Below, one piece after another: positions 1 through 7,240 of a stretch of DNA of 15,010 nucleotides; within the stretch, counting starts at the first letter, position 1, and every line of letters begins with the position of its first letter. This DNA comes from Bacillota bacterium (GTDB lineage: Bacteria > Bacillota > Bacilli > Bacillales > Cytobacillaceae): contig JAEWIG010000297.1 in NCBI GenBank assembly GCA_023387295.1, positions 1-15,010 on the forward strand, read 5' to 3'. Both the position numbers and the translations under genes were made by a program. The notes below the pieces were generated by a model. It had not been told where the DNA came from and made no database searches. It saw only the letters and a list, made by a program, of their open reading frames with translations.

Positions 1-1
1 G

Positions 2-673
2 GCAAAAATTATGGATATTCTCCTCTATTTTGCAGAACTAAAAGATTATCCGTTAAAAAAAGCTCGCCAGCGTGCTTTACACTATTTAGAAAAGTTCGGT
101 CTTGAAGGAAAAGAAAAAGCAACGCTAGAGGAATTATCAAAAGGAATGGGGCAGAAGGTTCAATTTATTGCTTCGATCATTCATGAGCCAGAGTTATTGA
201 TTTTAGATGAACCATTTTCTGGTCTAGATCCTGTAAGTCAGGAAGTGTTTAAACAGGAAATTAAAGATTTAGCAGCAAACGGGACTGCGATTCTATTATC
301 CTCTCATCAAATGAATCTGGTAGAAGCGTTATGTGATAGGCTTTATATGATTAATCGTGGCCGGAAAGTTTTGCATGGCACATTAGAAGATGTGAAGAGA
401 CAATATGCAAACTTTAAATGTACGATACACGGAGAAAACGATGAGAATGTGCTCGAAAAGATCTCAAATGTCCAGCGCATTGAACATAAAGGTGATCATT
501 CTATTCTTTATTTAGATGCCCATATTCAGCCAGCTTCATGGCTTAAAGCTTTGCCTGATTCGCTTATTATTAAAGAACTTGCTCTTGATCGGATTTCATT
601 ACACGAAATTTTCATTGATATTGCCACGAACCAGAATGGATTAGCGAAAGGGGAGATCGAGAATGCGAAATAG
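2..673 (+). CDS. ABC transporter ATP-binding subunit, 5' end cut by window edge (YhaQ/NatA-like)
   Basis: ATPase of an ABC-2 type exporter, hydrolysing ATP in the cytoplasm to power the permease encoded next. The frame is open from the first bases of the window, so the N-terminal Walker A and Q-loop part lies upstream; the first ATG (position 11) is internal. Numbered from that ATG, the signature motif LSKGM is at about 42-46, Walker B LLILDEP at 62-68, the D-loop SGLDP at 70-74 and the H-loop histidine at 99. About 110 residues follow, as in the accessory C-terminal domain of this subfamily. If roughly 80 residues are missing, the full length would be near 300 aa, which fits YhaQ better than the shorter NatA. 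The stop overlaps the permease start by 11 bases, so the two are translationally coupled. The substrate is not shown by the sequence; Na+ export is only a family-based possibility. Confidence 0.9.
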   Translation, partial: AKIMDILLYFAELKDYPLKKARQRALHYLEKFGLEGKEKATLEELSKGMGQKVQFIASIIHEPELLILDEPFSGLDPVSQEVFKQEIKDLAANGTAILLSSHQMNLVEALCDRLYMINRGRKVLHGTLEDVKRQYANFKCTIHGENDENVLEKISNVQRIEHKGDHSILYLDAHIQPASWLKALPDSLIIKELALDRISLHEIFIDIATNQNGLAKGEIENAK

Positions 674-1880
674 CATGAAAGTAGCAAAATGGGAATATAA
701 ACAAAACATGAAAAATAAATCATTCATCATCTCCTTATTTTTAACACCACTTTTTTTCATTGTGTTTTCTGCTTTACCTAGTATTTTTGATAATCTGAAA
801 AGTGAACCTGAACAGGTGAAAGTTTATCTCTCTGATGAAATAGGCATATGGGATGAAGCAGAAGACCTGCTTAAATCCCAAGGTGCTAACTGGAAAATCG
901 AGGATGTTAGAAAAGAAGATGAAGCAAAAACTCAGAATAAATTGCTTGAAGAGAAAAATAGTGCCTACATCATTTTTTCGGAAGATTCGATAAAAAACGG
1001 TCATGTAAAGGTTTATACAAGTGAAAAAATCGCTAAAGATTTCCTTTCACAAGTTCAACTACTTAAAAATCCGGTTCAACTGCTTCAAATGGAGCATCTT
1101 ACGATTACGGAAGAAGAAAAGGCAGTGTTAATGAAAGGAATACAAGTAGAAACAATCGAGGTGACTGCGGAGAAAGATGACTTAGCGAAGGACCCATTAG
1201 AACGGTTAATCCCAGGTGTATTTGCAGGAGTTATTTTATTCTCAATTGTTTTAACGGGCATGATGATCTTCCAAAGTGCTAGCCAAGAAAAGAAAGAGAA
1301 AGTGGCCGAAATCGTGCTCTCCTCTTTAACTCCAGCAGAGCTCATGCAAGGGAAAATTGTCGGTTATTTTGCTCTTGGTATTACACAAGTATTTGTTTGG
1401 GTTTTCATTCTTGTTCCTTTTATCATGTGGAAATTTGACCTTCCAATTTTGAAATATTTATTTGTCCCAGAAACGCTGTTACTTATATTGATTGCGATTG
1501 CAGGATATTTAATGTTTGCGGCTATTTTTGCAGGGATTGGGGCTACGATTGAAGATGTGAATACAGCAGGGAATTTCCAAGGATTTGTTCTTCTTCTTCC
1601 GTGGCTGCCTTTAGTATTGCTACAGCCTGTTGTGGCTGATCCGGAAGGAATTGTAGCACAAATTGGTTCCTATTTTCCGCTAACCTCTCCGGCTATTTTA
1701 ATCCTTCGATTATCACTCTTAGATAGTTGGCCATGGTTAGAAATTATCATCTCACTAGTGATTTTAATGGGGGCTATTTTGCTTTTAATGAAGATGGCAG
1801 GGAAAATTTTCAGAACAGGGATGTTAATGTATGGGAAAAATGCTACACCACGCGAGATGATCAAATGGTTAATGCATTAA
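663..1880 (+). CDS. ABC-2 type transporter permease (YhaP/NatB-like)
   Basis: Membrane subunit of the exporter, partner of the upstream ATPase. The 405-aa protein has the ABC-2 permease layout: one hydrophobic segment at about residues 20-42, a long hydrophilic, charged region at about 45-180 (predicted outside), then about five more membrane segments between roughly 183 and 380. The stretch KKEKVAEIVLSSLTP after the second segment is typical of NatB/YhaP-like permeases. The ATG at 663 is chosen because AAAGGGGAG at 647-655 lies 7 nt before it; an in-frame ATG at 675 would be too far. Length and partner resemble B. subtilis YhaP. A hairpin terminator follows 86 bp downstream. Substrate unknown; sodium, drugs or peptides are all possible for this family. 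Confidence 0.88.
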   Translation: MRNSMKVAKWEYKQNMKNKSFIISLFLTPLFFIVFSALPSIFDNLKSEPEQVKVYLSDEIGIWDEAEDLLKSQGANWKIEDVRKEDEAKTQNKLLEEKNSAYIIFSEDSIKNGHVKVYTSEKIAKDFLSQVQLLKNPVQLLQMEHLTITEEEKAVLMKGIQVETIEVTAEKDDLAKDPLERLIPGVFAGVILFSIVLTGMMIFQSASQEKKEKVAEIVLSSLTPAELMQGKIVGYFALGITQVFVWVFILVPFIMWKFDLPILKYLFVPETLLLILIAIAGYLMFAAIFAGIGATIEDVNTAGNFQGFVLLLPWLPLVLLQPVVADPEGIVAQIGSYFPLTSPAILILRLSLLDSWPWLEIIISLVILMGAILLLMKMAGKIFRTGMLMYGKNATPREMIKWLMH

Positions 1881-1966
1881 CGCACTTTGTGAATGGTAGC
1901 TTCTCCCTTACATTGCATTTAGGCTGTAAAAATGTTATTATAAGTGGTAAATAATTTAGAAACCCT

Positions 1967-1998
1967 GGACATACTCCGCTTGGAGAATGTCCTTTTCA
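1967..1998 (+). terminator. Rho-independent terminator of the ABC transporter pair
   Basis: An 11-nt stem (GGACATACTCC with GGAGAATGTCC, one A-A mismatch) closes a GCTT loop and is followed by TTTTCAATTT. It separates the transporter from cshA. Confidence 0.75.
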
Positions 1999-2104
1999 AT
2001 TTGATAATATGAATATCTGGATCCAAACTTGCTAAAGTGATCCTTGCATTGATAAATTGTCCATTAATGATAAGACAGGATAATGAAACAAATTTCGTGG
2101 GTGT
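1999..2104. other. Intergenic stretch without recognised content
   Basis: Between the terminator and the cshA promoter. No convincing ORF with a ribosome binding site on either strand and no strong hairpin; only a short GGATC/GATCC inverted pair is visible near 2019-2043. Confidence 0.5.
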
Positions 2105-2132
2105 ATGACATCCCTTTAATCTGCGATAAAAT
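2105..2132 (+). promoter_or_regulatory. SigA-type promoter of cshA
   Basis: ATGACA at 2105-2110, a 16-nt spacer, and TAAAAT at 2127-2132. The start of transcription would be near 2139, giving a leader of about 170 nt. The spacer and the start region also hold a 7-bp inverted repeat (CCCTTTA with TAAAGGG, 2112-2118 and 2134-2140). Confidence 0.6.
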
Positions 2133-2138
2133 GTAAAG

Positions 2139-2310
2139 GGCTTTACGAAAAATATGTACGGAGCCTGATTTTCATCCGAACAATTTAAGGGTTTCGAGCT
2201 GAAGCCTTAGGTGGATGCCTCACGTTTTTATCGAGCAACTAGGGTAAAAATCTGGGCGCAAATACATAAAGGCGAATTTGATATAGTTTTTTAGAAGGAG
2301 AATGAACACA
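2139..2310 (+). other. Long untranslated leader of cshA with possible hairpin
   Basis: About 170 nt between the predicted start of transcription and the TTG start of cshA. A hairpin can form at 2186-2209 (TAAGG pairs with CCTTA; after a G-G mismatch, TTT pairs with GAA), immediately followed by GGTGGATGCCT at 2210-2220, a string that also occurs near the 5' end of bacterial 23S rRNA. I recognise no known riboswitch or T-box here. Confidence 0.4.
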
Positions 2311-3792
2311 TTGACAAAGTTTCAAGATTTGGGCATCAGCCCAGCAACGATGAAATCCCTAGAAAGAATGGGGTTTGAAGAAGCAACACCGATTCAAGCG
2401 CAAACAATTCCATTGAGCTTAGAAAATAAGGATTTAATCGGACAGGCTCAAACAGGTACAGGAAAAACGGCTGCGTTTGGCGTTCCGATGATTGATAAAA
2501 TCGATCATGAAAAGGATTTTATCCAAGGAATTGTTATTGCTCCAACACGTGAGCTTGCGATTCAAGTATCAGAAGAACTTTATAAAATCGGCTATGGAAA
2601 GAGAACAAAAGTTTTAGCTATTTATGGGGGGCAGGATATTAATCGCCAAATTCGTGCGCTAAAAAATCGCCCACATATTATTGTTGGAACGCCTGGTCGA
2701 ATTTTAGACCATATTAACCGTAAAACATTGAAGCTTGAAAATATTCACACCGTTATCCTAGATGAAGCAGATGAAATGTTAAACATGGGTTTTATCGAGG
2801 ATATTGAAGCCATTCTAAGCAAAACGCCTGAAGAAAGACAGACTCTATTGTTCTCTGCAACAATGCCTGCTCCAATTCAACGCATGGCTGAACGCTTCAT
2901 GAAGGACCCTCAAATCGTTCGAGTAAAGACTAAGGAAGTAACGGTTCCTCAAATTCAGCAATACTATTTAGAGGTGCAAGAGAGAAATAAATTTGATGTT
3001 TTAACAAGACTACTTGATATTCAATCTCCTGAGCTTGCCATTATTTTCGGTCGCACAAAGCGTCGGGTTGATGAATTATCTGAAGCTCTTAATTTAAGAG
3101 GTTATAATGCTGAGGGAATCCACGGTGATTTAAGCCAAGCGAAACGTATGTCTGTATTACGTAAATTTAAAGAAGGCTCCATTGATGTTCTTGTAGCAAC
3201 AGATGTAGCGGCAAGGGGTCTTGATATTTCTGGTGTTACACATGTATATAACTTTGATATTCCGCAAGATCCAGAAAGCTATGTTCACCGTATTGGACGT
3301 ACAGGTCGTGCTGGAAAAACAGGTGTAGCGATGACGTTTATTACACCTAGAGAAAAATCGTATTTACAGGTTGTTGAGCGTGTTACAAAACGAAAAATGG
3401 ATCGCATGACGCCACCTACATTGGATGAAGCATTAGAAGGACAACAAAAAGCTGTTGTCGAGCGCATTCTTCAATCAATTGAAGCCAATAATCTTCAATA
3501 TTACAAGCAAGCGGCTGAGGAGCTTCTTGAACAGCAGGATGCTGTGACAGTTGTTCAAGCTGTGTTGAAAATGTTAACGAAGGAGCCGGACACAACACCT
3601 GTTAAGTTAACAGAAGAAAGACCTTTACCGGCTAAAAGAGAGAGAAGATCAGATGATCGTAAACGCTCCTACAGTGGCCAAAGCGACAGACAAAGAGCTC
3701 CATATAGATCTCGTCAAGGCACTACAGGAAAACGTCATAACTCAAGCAATCGCAGCAATTCAAACCGTAGCAACTCAAATAGCCATCGTTAA
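2311..3792 (+). CDS. cshA: DEAD-box ATP-dependent RNA helicase CshA
   Basis: ATP-dependent RNA helicase that in B. subtilis and Staphylococcus associates with the RNA degradosome and helps ribosome assembly and cold adaptation. All DEAD-box motifs are present (493-aa numbering): Q-motif FEEATPIQAQ near 22-31, motif I AQTGTGKT with Lys52, PTRELAIQ, TPGR, DEAD at 151-154, SAT at 182-184, the motif IV region IIFGRTKR, DVAARGLDI and HRIGRTGR from 326. After the second RecA domain comes a dimerisation-type region and a basic, Arg/Ser/Asn-rich tail (from about 430) that probably binds RNA. Start choice: an ATG at 2302 has AAGGAG only 1 nt before it, whereas the in-frame TTG at 2311 is 10 nt from AAGGAG (2295-2300) and gives M-T-K-F-Q-D, matching the B. 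subtilis N-terminus. Own promoter upstream, strong terminator downstream. Confidence 0.95.
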   Translation: MTKFQDLGISPATMKSLERMGFEEATPIQAQTIPLSLENKDLIGQAQTGTGKTAAFGVPMIDKIDHEKDFIQGIVIAPTRELAIQVSEELYKIGYGKRTKVLAIYGGQDINRQIRALKNRPHIIVGTPGRILDHINRKTLKLENIHTVILDEADEMLNMGFIEDIEAILSKTPEERQTLLFSATMPAPIQRMAERFMKDPQIVRVKTKEVTVPQIQQYYLEVQERNKFDVLTRLLDIQSPELAIIFGRTKRRVDELSEALNLRGYNAEGIHGDLSQAKRMSVLRKFKEGSIDVLVATDVAARGLDISGVTHVYNFDIPQDPESYVHRIGRTGRAGKTGVAMTFITPREKSYLQVVERVTKRKMDRMTPPTLDEALEGQQKAVVERILQSIEANNLQYYKQAAEELLEQQDAVTVVQAVLKMLTKEPDTTPVKLTEERPLPAKRERRSDDRKRSYSGQSDRQRAPYRSRQGTTGKRHNSSNRSNSNRSNSNSHR

Positions 3793-3823
3793 AAAAAGAG
3801 AGCAATACTGCTCTCTTTTTTTT
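3791..3823 (+). terminator. Rho-independent terminator after cshA
   Basis: Perfect 8-bp stem AGAGAGCA/TGCTCTCT (3797-3804, 3809-3816) with an ATAC loop, flanked by A7 and T8, overlapping the cshA stop codon. Confidence 0.93.
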
Positions 3824-3890
3824 AACTAGGTTATCGTGAAAATTTCTAATATACTAAAAATATATCGTTTGAGATTGGAGGTCATTCTTC

Positions 3891-4367
3891 ATGAGAGAGC
3901 CGAAAAACAGAATATCGGAAAAAGGGTTAAAGGTATGGAGAATTACTGGGGTGATTTACTCTGTATTTAGTTTACTTATTACCGGTGCCATTATCTGGTT
4001 AACATTGTCTTTTGACTGGCCGATTTGGATCATTCCGATCGCACTGTTGATTTTATCGATTGAAGCCTATTTATCCATTTCGTTACTCCCGATATTAAAA
4101 TGGAAGCGCTGGCGGTATGAGGTGCGAGAAGATGAGCTTGAAATCCAACATGGTGTTTTTATTATCAAAAGAATGCTCGTTCCGATGATACGAGTGCAGC
4201 ATGTTGATACACGTCAAGGACCGTTACTACGAAAATATCAATTAGCAACTCTTACTGTGTCAACAGCTGCAACGGTGCATGAGATTCCTGCTCTTGATTT
4301 AGAAGAAGCTGAGGAGCTTCGATTTAATATTTCAAAGCTTGCAAGGGTGGCTGATGAAGATGTCTGA
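3891..4367 (+). CDS. ydbS: Membrane protein with bacterial PH domain, YdbS
   Basis: Protein of 158 aa, close to B. subtilis YdbS in length and position. Two membrane segments at about residues 16-38 and 43-65 are followed by one bPH2 (DUF304) domain at about 70-145, with the family pattern of a short strand-rich unit ending in VSTAATVHEIPAL. TTGGAGG at 3875-3881 lies 9 nt before the ATG. It overlaps ydbT, and the two probably form one complex. In B. subtilis the YdbST pair has been linked to resistance against a bacteriocin-type compound made by related strains; no molecular reaction is known. A weak promoter candidate has -10 TATACT at 3850-3855 without a good -35. The function is a family inference only. 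Confidence 0.9.
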   Translation: MREPKNRISEKGLKVWRITGVIYSVFSLLITGAIIWLTLSFDWPIWIIPIALLILSIEAYLSISLLPILKWKRWRYEVREDELEIQHGVFIIKRMLVPMIRVQHVDTRQGPLLRKYQLATLTVSTAATVHEIPALDLEEAEELRFNISKLARVADEDV

Positions 4368-5796
4368 CGCGAAAAGACTGCATCCCGTCTCCACTATCAT
4401 TCATTGCTTGCAACTATTAAAAGAAATGATCATCCCATTTTTAATTTTTGTTGTCTTCGGTAGTAAAAATGGTGTTTTTCAACTTATTATTACAGCGGTC
4501 ATTTTGGTTATTGTTCTAATTAGTGGTTTTTTATCTTGGTTGCGGTATACATATAGGCTAGAAGAGAATGAGCTTCGTATCGAATACGGCGTTTTTGTAA
4601 GGAAAAAGAGATACATTCCTTTTGAACGAATCCAGAGTCTTGATTTATCAGAAGGGCTCCTCCAACGTCCATTTGGCCTTGTAAGAGTAAAGGTTGAAAC
4701 AGCTGGAAGTGGGAAAAATGAAGCAGAAGCGGTATTAACGGCTATTTCAAAAGCAGAAGCAAGGCTCATTCAGCAAACGATGTTTTCTGCAAAGGAATTG
4801 AAAAAAGCTGAAACAGGAGAATTCGTTGCTGAAAAACCGATGGAAGAAATTATTTATCAGATTTCAACGAAGGAGTTATTGCTATTAGCTTCTACTTCTG
4901 GTGGAGTGGGAGTGGTCTTATCAGCAGTGATTGCATTTGCTTCCCAATTTGAGGAATTCATCCCGTATGATAAGGTTTTTCGTGGGTTAGAGGGTGTCGT
5001 TTCGAACGGGGTTTTATTCGTTAGCATTCTCGTGTTTGTGGGGTTTTTAATTGCCTGGATTGCTGCGGTTATCGGAACGATGGTGAAGTATGCTAGTTTT
5101 ACAGTTAAGAAAAAAGAGGATGATATTATTATATCTAGAGGATTACTTGAGAAAAGGCAGCTTACGATTCCCCTACATCGAATTCAAGCGATCAAAATTA
5201 GTGAAAATTTAATTAGGCAGCCACTTGGCTTCAGCACTGTTTTTGTCGAGAATGCTGGAGGCTCAGCTACAGACGAAGATAGCGCACGCGTGATGCTATT
5301 ACCCATTATGAAAAAGAAACGGATTGCCGAAATTTTATCACCTTATTTACCTGAATATCATTTTTCACCAACCATTCATCCTGTCCCTAAAAGGGCTTTA
5401 AGAAGATATATTATAAGAGGTCTAATCGCGATTTCTCCATTTGTTGTTGTGCCAATTATCTTTTTGCGACCGTGGGGATACTTTGCTTCTGTTTTAGTAC
5501 TATTATCTGTTCTCGTTTCTTATTTAAATTATAAAGATGCAGGATGGAAAATTGAGCAGGAGCAGCTAACCCTCCGTTATCGACACTTTATAAAAAATAC
5601 GATTCTGATGAAACGAAATCGGATTCAATCCCTTCGCTACCAAGAAAGCTTTTTTCAAAGAAAAAATGAGTTAGCAACGGTAAATGCAGTCGTCATGTCG
5701 GGAACAGGTGGAGCAGGTGGCCGTGTTGTTGACTTGGAGAAAAAGGATATTACCGATATTTATAAATGGTATTCCTATACGAAGACTGACTCATGA
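4360..5796 (+). CDS. ydbT: Membrane protein with three bacterial PH domains, YdbT
   Basis: Partner of YdbS, 478 aa. Three copies of the bPH2 unit alternate with pairs of membrane segments: unit 1 at about 62-140 (ending VKVETAG), unit 2 at about 240-325 (ending VFVENAGG), unit 3 at about 390-465 (ending VVMSGTGG); membrane pairs at about 18-55, 170-240 and 350-390. All three units share an RIQ motif (RIQSL or RIQAI). Start choice: ATG at 4360 gives M-S-D-A-K-R-L-H-P with AAGGGTGG at 4343-4350 9 nt before it; upstream TTG 4339 and ATG 4354 fit the ribosome binding site less well. It overlaps the end of ydbS by 8 bases, so translation is coupled. The C-terminus is convergent with ydcA. Confidence 0.9.
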   Translation: MSDAKRLHPVSTIIHCLQLLKEMIIPFLIFVVFGSKNGVFQLIITAVILVIVLISGFLSWLRYTYRLEENELRIEYGVFVRKKRYIPFERIQSLDLSEGLLQRPFGLVRVKVETAGSGKNEAEAVLTAISKAEARLIQQTMFSAKELKKAETGEFVAEKPMEEIIYQISTKELLLLASTSGGVGVVLSAVIAFASQFEEFIPYDKVFRGLEGVVSNGVLFVSILVFVGFLIAWIAAVIGTMVKYASFTVKKKEDDIIISRGLLEKRQLTIPLHRIQAIKISENLIRQPLGFSTVFVENAGGSATDEDSARVMLLPIMKKKRIAEILSPYLPEYHFSPTIHPVPKRALRRYIIRGLIAISPFVVVPIIFLRPWGYFASVLVLLSVLVSYLNYKDAGWKIEQEQLTLRYRHFIKNTILMKRNRIQSLRYQESFFQRKNELATVNAVVMSGTGGAGGRVVDLEKKDITDIYKWYSYTKTDS

Positions 5797-5831
5797 GTTC
5801 TCGAAGATTTCGTAACAAAATAATTGAACAA

Positions 5832-5861
5832 AAAGAGGCTTCGAATTAATGAAGCCTCTTT
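5832..5861. terminator. Bidirectional terminator between ydbT and ydcA
   Basis: Perfect 11-bp stem AAAGAGGCTTC/GAAGCCTCTTT (5832-5842, 5851-5861) with an 8-nt loop. T-rich sequence follows on the plus strand and the A-run on the other side serves the minus strand. Confidence 0.92.
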
Positions 5862-5863
5862 GT

Positions 5864-6448
5864 TTATTTTTTAAGTATGGCCATCCCAAGAAGAAATCCT
5901 GCTAATAGACCAAATAAGTGGGCGGTTACATTTATATTAGGCTGTAAAAAGGTCATGACTACTCCGATAACGGTTATGGTTATAATAATTTGTGAATTAT
6001 TTTTGGAAATGAGGTTCTTTTTGAATTTAGTAAGAGCGATGAAAAAACCAAATAGGCCAAAAATGGCTCCACTTGCACCTACATGAATATACGTCGGTGG
6101 TTGAATGACGAGTGTCGCGATATTGGCAGCAATTCCTGCTGTTAGATAGACAAAGATAAATTTCCCCTTCCCTAATATTTGCTCTAATGCTGGACCAAAA
6201 AGGACAAGCGAAAAGCTATTAAATAGCAAATGAGGAAAACTAGCATGCATAAAGATGGGCGTTACGAGCCGCCAATATTCACCTTCGATGATATATAAAT
6301 TAACGCCAGCAAGATTTTCAAATAGCCATCCTTTCGGGAAAATTGGTAAATCCATTAGTAAGTAAAGTACAATGTGAATAGAAATGATAATAGAAACAAT
6401 AGGGTAGTAGCGTATAAATTCTTTAAAGCTCTCAGTTCTTGTAAACAT
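5864..6448 (-). CDS. ydcA: Rhomboid family intramembrane serine protease
   Basis: Membrane protease of 194 aa that cleaves membrane segments within the lipid bilayer; the substrate is unknown. Six hydrophobic segments are visible. Catalytic serine Ser126 lies in GASGAIFG and catalytic histidine His177 in AHLFGLLAG; the HLLFN stretch (His73, Asn77) in the second segment matches the conserved His/Asn of the family, preceded by the WRLVTPIFMH motif at 59-68. Start choice: the frame is open further upstream to 6565, but AAAGGAG (complement of 6456-6462) lies 7 nt before the ATG at 6448, and the resulting M-F-T-R-T-E start matches B. subtilis YdcA; the upstream extension has no ribosome binding site and is not protease-like. 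Transcribed convergently to ydbT and divergently from acpS. Confidence 0.93.
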   Translation of the reverse strand: MFTRTESFKEFIRYYPIVSIIISIHIVLYLLMDLPIFPKGWLFENLAGVNLYIIEGEYWRLVTPIFMHASFPHLLFNSFSLVLFGPALEQILGKGKFIFVYLTAGIAANIATLVIQPPTYIHVGASGAIFGLFGFFIALTKFKKNLISKNNSQIIITITVIGVVMTFLQPNINVTAHLFGLLAGFLLGMAILKK

Positions 6449-6475
6449 ACTAGTACTCCTTTCTTTTGCACAAAT

Positions 6476-6556
6476 AAAATCGTCGTCTGATTCGTTGAAC
6501 AACCCTCGATCTACGAAGTAATCGTAAGCGCAGTGAAATGAAGCTGACGACATTTT
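6476..6556. repeat. Inverted repeat in the ydcA-acpS divergent region
   Basis: Outer arms AAAATCGTCGTC (6476-6487) and GACGACATTTT (6546-6556) pair with one bulged base. Inside, TACGA and TCGTA (6512-6516, 6522-6526) form a second small dyad. It lies upstream of ydcA and could sit in its mRNA leader or act as a protein site. Its left part also belongs to a short dispersed repeat seen again near 8309 and 10501. Confidence 0.5.
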
Positions 6557-6660
6557 ACATAACATTTTTGGGAATAGACGCTCATGAATGTATATTTTAA
6601 TTATTATCCTTTAAATTTGTTTTGTATGCAGTATTAATTTTACCAGAAGGAAGATGAATC

Positions 6661-7014
6661 ATGATTACCGGGATTGGAATAGATATTATTGAGCTTGAAC
6701 GGATTCGGAAAATTTATCAGCGCCAGGATAAATTTGTTGATCGAGTGTTAACATCGAATGAAAAAGCTGTTTTCAACACACTGTCAGAAAACAGAAAAAT
6801 AGAATTTTTAGCAGGCCGGTTTGCTGCGAAAGAAGCGTATTCCAAAGCGGTTGGAACAGGGATAGGTGAAAATCTCTCTTTCTTACATATTGAAATTGAA
6901 AAGGATGAAAAGGGAAAGCCCTTTATATCAAAACCAACCAGTAAAGGGGTTCATCTTTCGATATCTCATAGTAAAGACTATGCGATTGCTCAAGTGGTAA
7001 TCGAGGATATGTAA
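6661..7014 (+). CDS. acpS: Holo-[acyl-carrier-protein] synthase AcpS
   Basis: Transfers the 4'-phosphopantetheine arm of coenzyme A to a serine of apo-ACP, activating it for fatty acid synthesis; cytoplasmic, acts as a trimer. The protein has 117 aa, close to the usual 120. Metal-binding Asp8 is in GIGIDIIELERI and Glu58 in FAAKEAYSKAVGTG, the two hallmark motifs; LSISHSKDYA near the end is the third conserved block. AGAAGGAAG lies about 8 nt before the ATG. A poor promoter candidate (TATTAA near 6632) lies upstream. No terminator is visible before ydcC, so some readthrough into ydcC is possible. Confidence 0.97.
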   Translation: MITGIGIDIIELERIRKIYQRQDKFVDRVLTSNEKAVFNTLSENRKIEFLAGRFAAKEAYSKAVGTGIGENLSFLHIEIEKDEKGKPFISKPTSKGVHLSISHSKDYAIAQVVIEDM

Positions 7015-7068
7015 CTTTATTCAGAATCAACCTTATTCCGATTTAGATAAGCTTGTCAATTTTTACGA

Positions 7069-7097
7069 GCATATTCTTTAAGGTTGTCTCATATATT
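7069..7097 (+). promoter_or_regulatory. SigE-type (mother-cell sporulation) promoter of ydcC
   Basis: GCATATT at 7069-7075, a 14-nt spacer, and CATATATT at 7090-7097 closely match the SigE pattern (KMATATT, 14-15 nt, CATACAHT). In B. subtilis ydcC belongs to the SigE regulon, which agrees. Transcription would start near 7104, leaving a leader of about 137 nt. Confidence 0.72.
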
Positions 7098-7240
7098 CAT
7101 AGTGCAATAGGAGAGACAAGTCAGGCGATGAGTATAGACGCTTTCATTCGATTGTCTGCTTTTATCTCCTCCAAGATAAGCATGGATAATGCCTGCTGTC
7201 GTTGGATACACGACGAATCGAGACAAAAGGGGTTGAAAGA

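Noticed and set aside
1727..1954. 75-codon open frame overlapping the permease 3' end
   Set aside because: Out of frame with the well-supported permease, no ribosome binding site and no recognisable protein pattern.
2118..2130. TAATCTGCGATAA, resembling a stretch of E. coli 23S rRNA
   Set aside because: As I recall, the Bacillus 23S lacks this string, and it overlaps the promoter -10; probably chance.
3821..3855. Separate promoter for ydbS
   Set aside because: A -10 TATACT exists at 3850-3855, but no -35 is found at 16-18 nt, so it is mentioned only in the ydbS entry.
6449..6565. 39-residue N-terminal extension of the rhomboid protein
   Set aside because: There is no ribosome binding site before 6565, the extension is not hydrophobic or family-like, and a good site serves the ATG at 6448.
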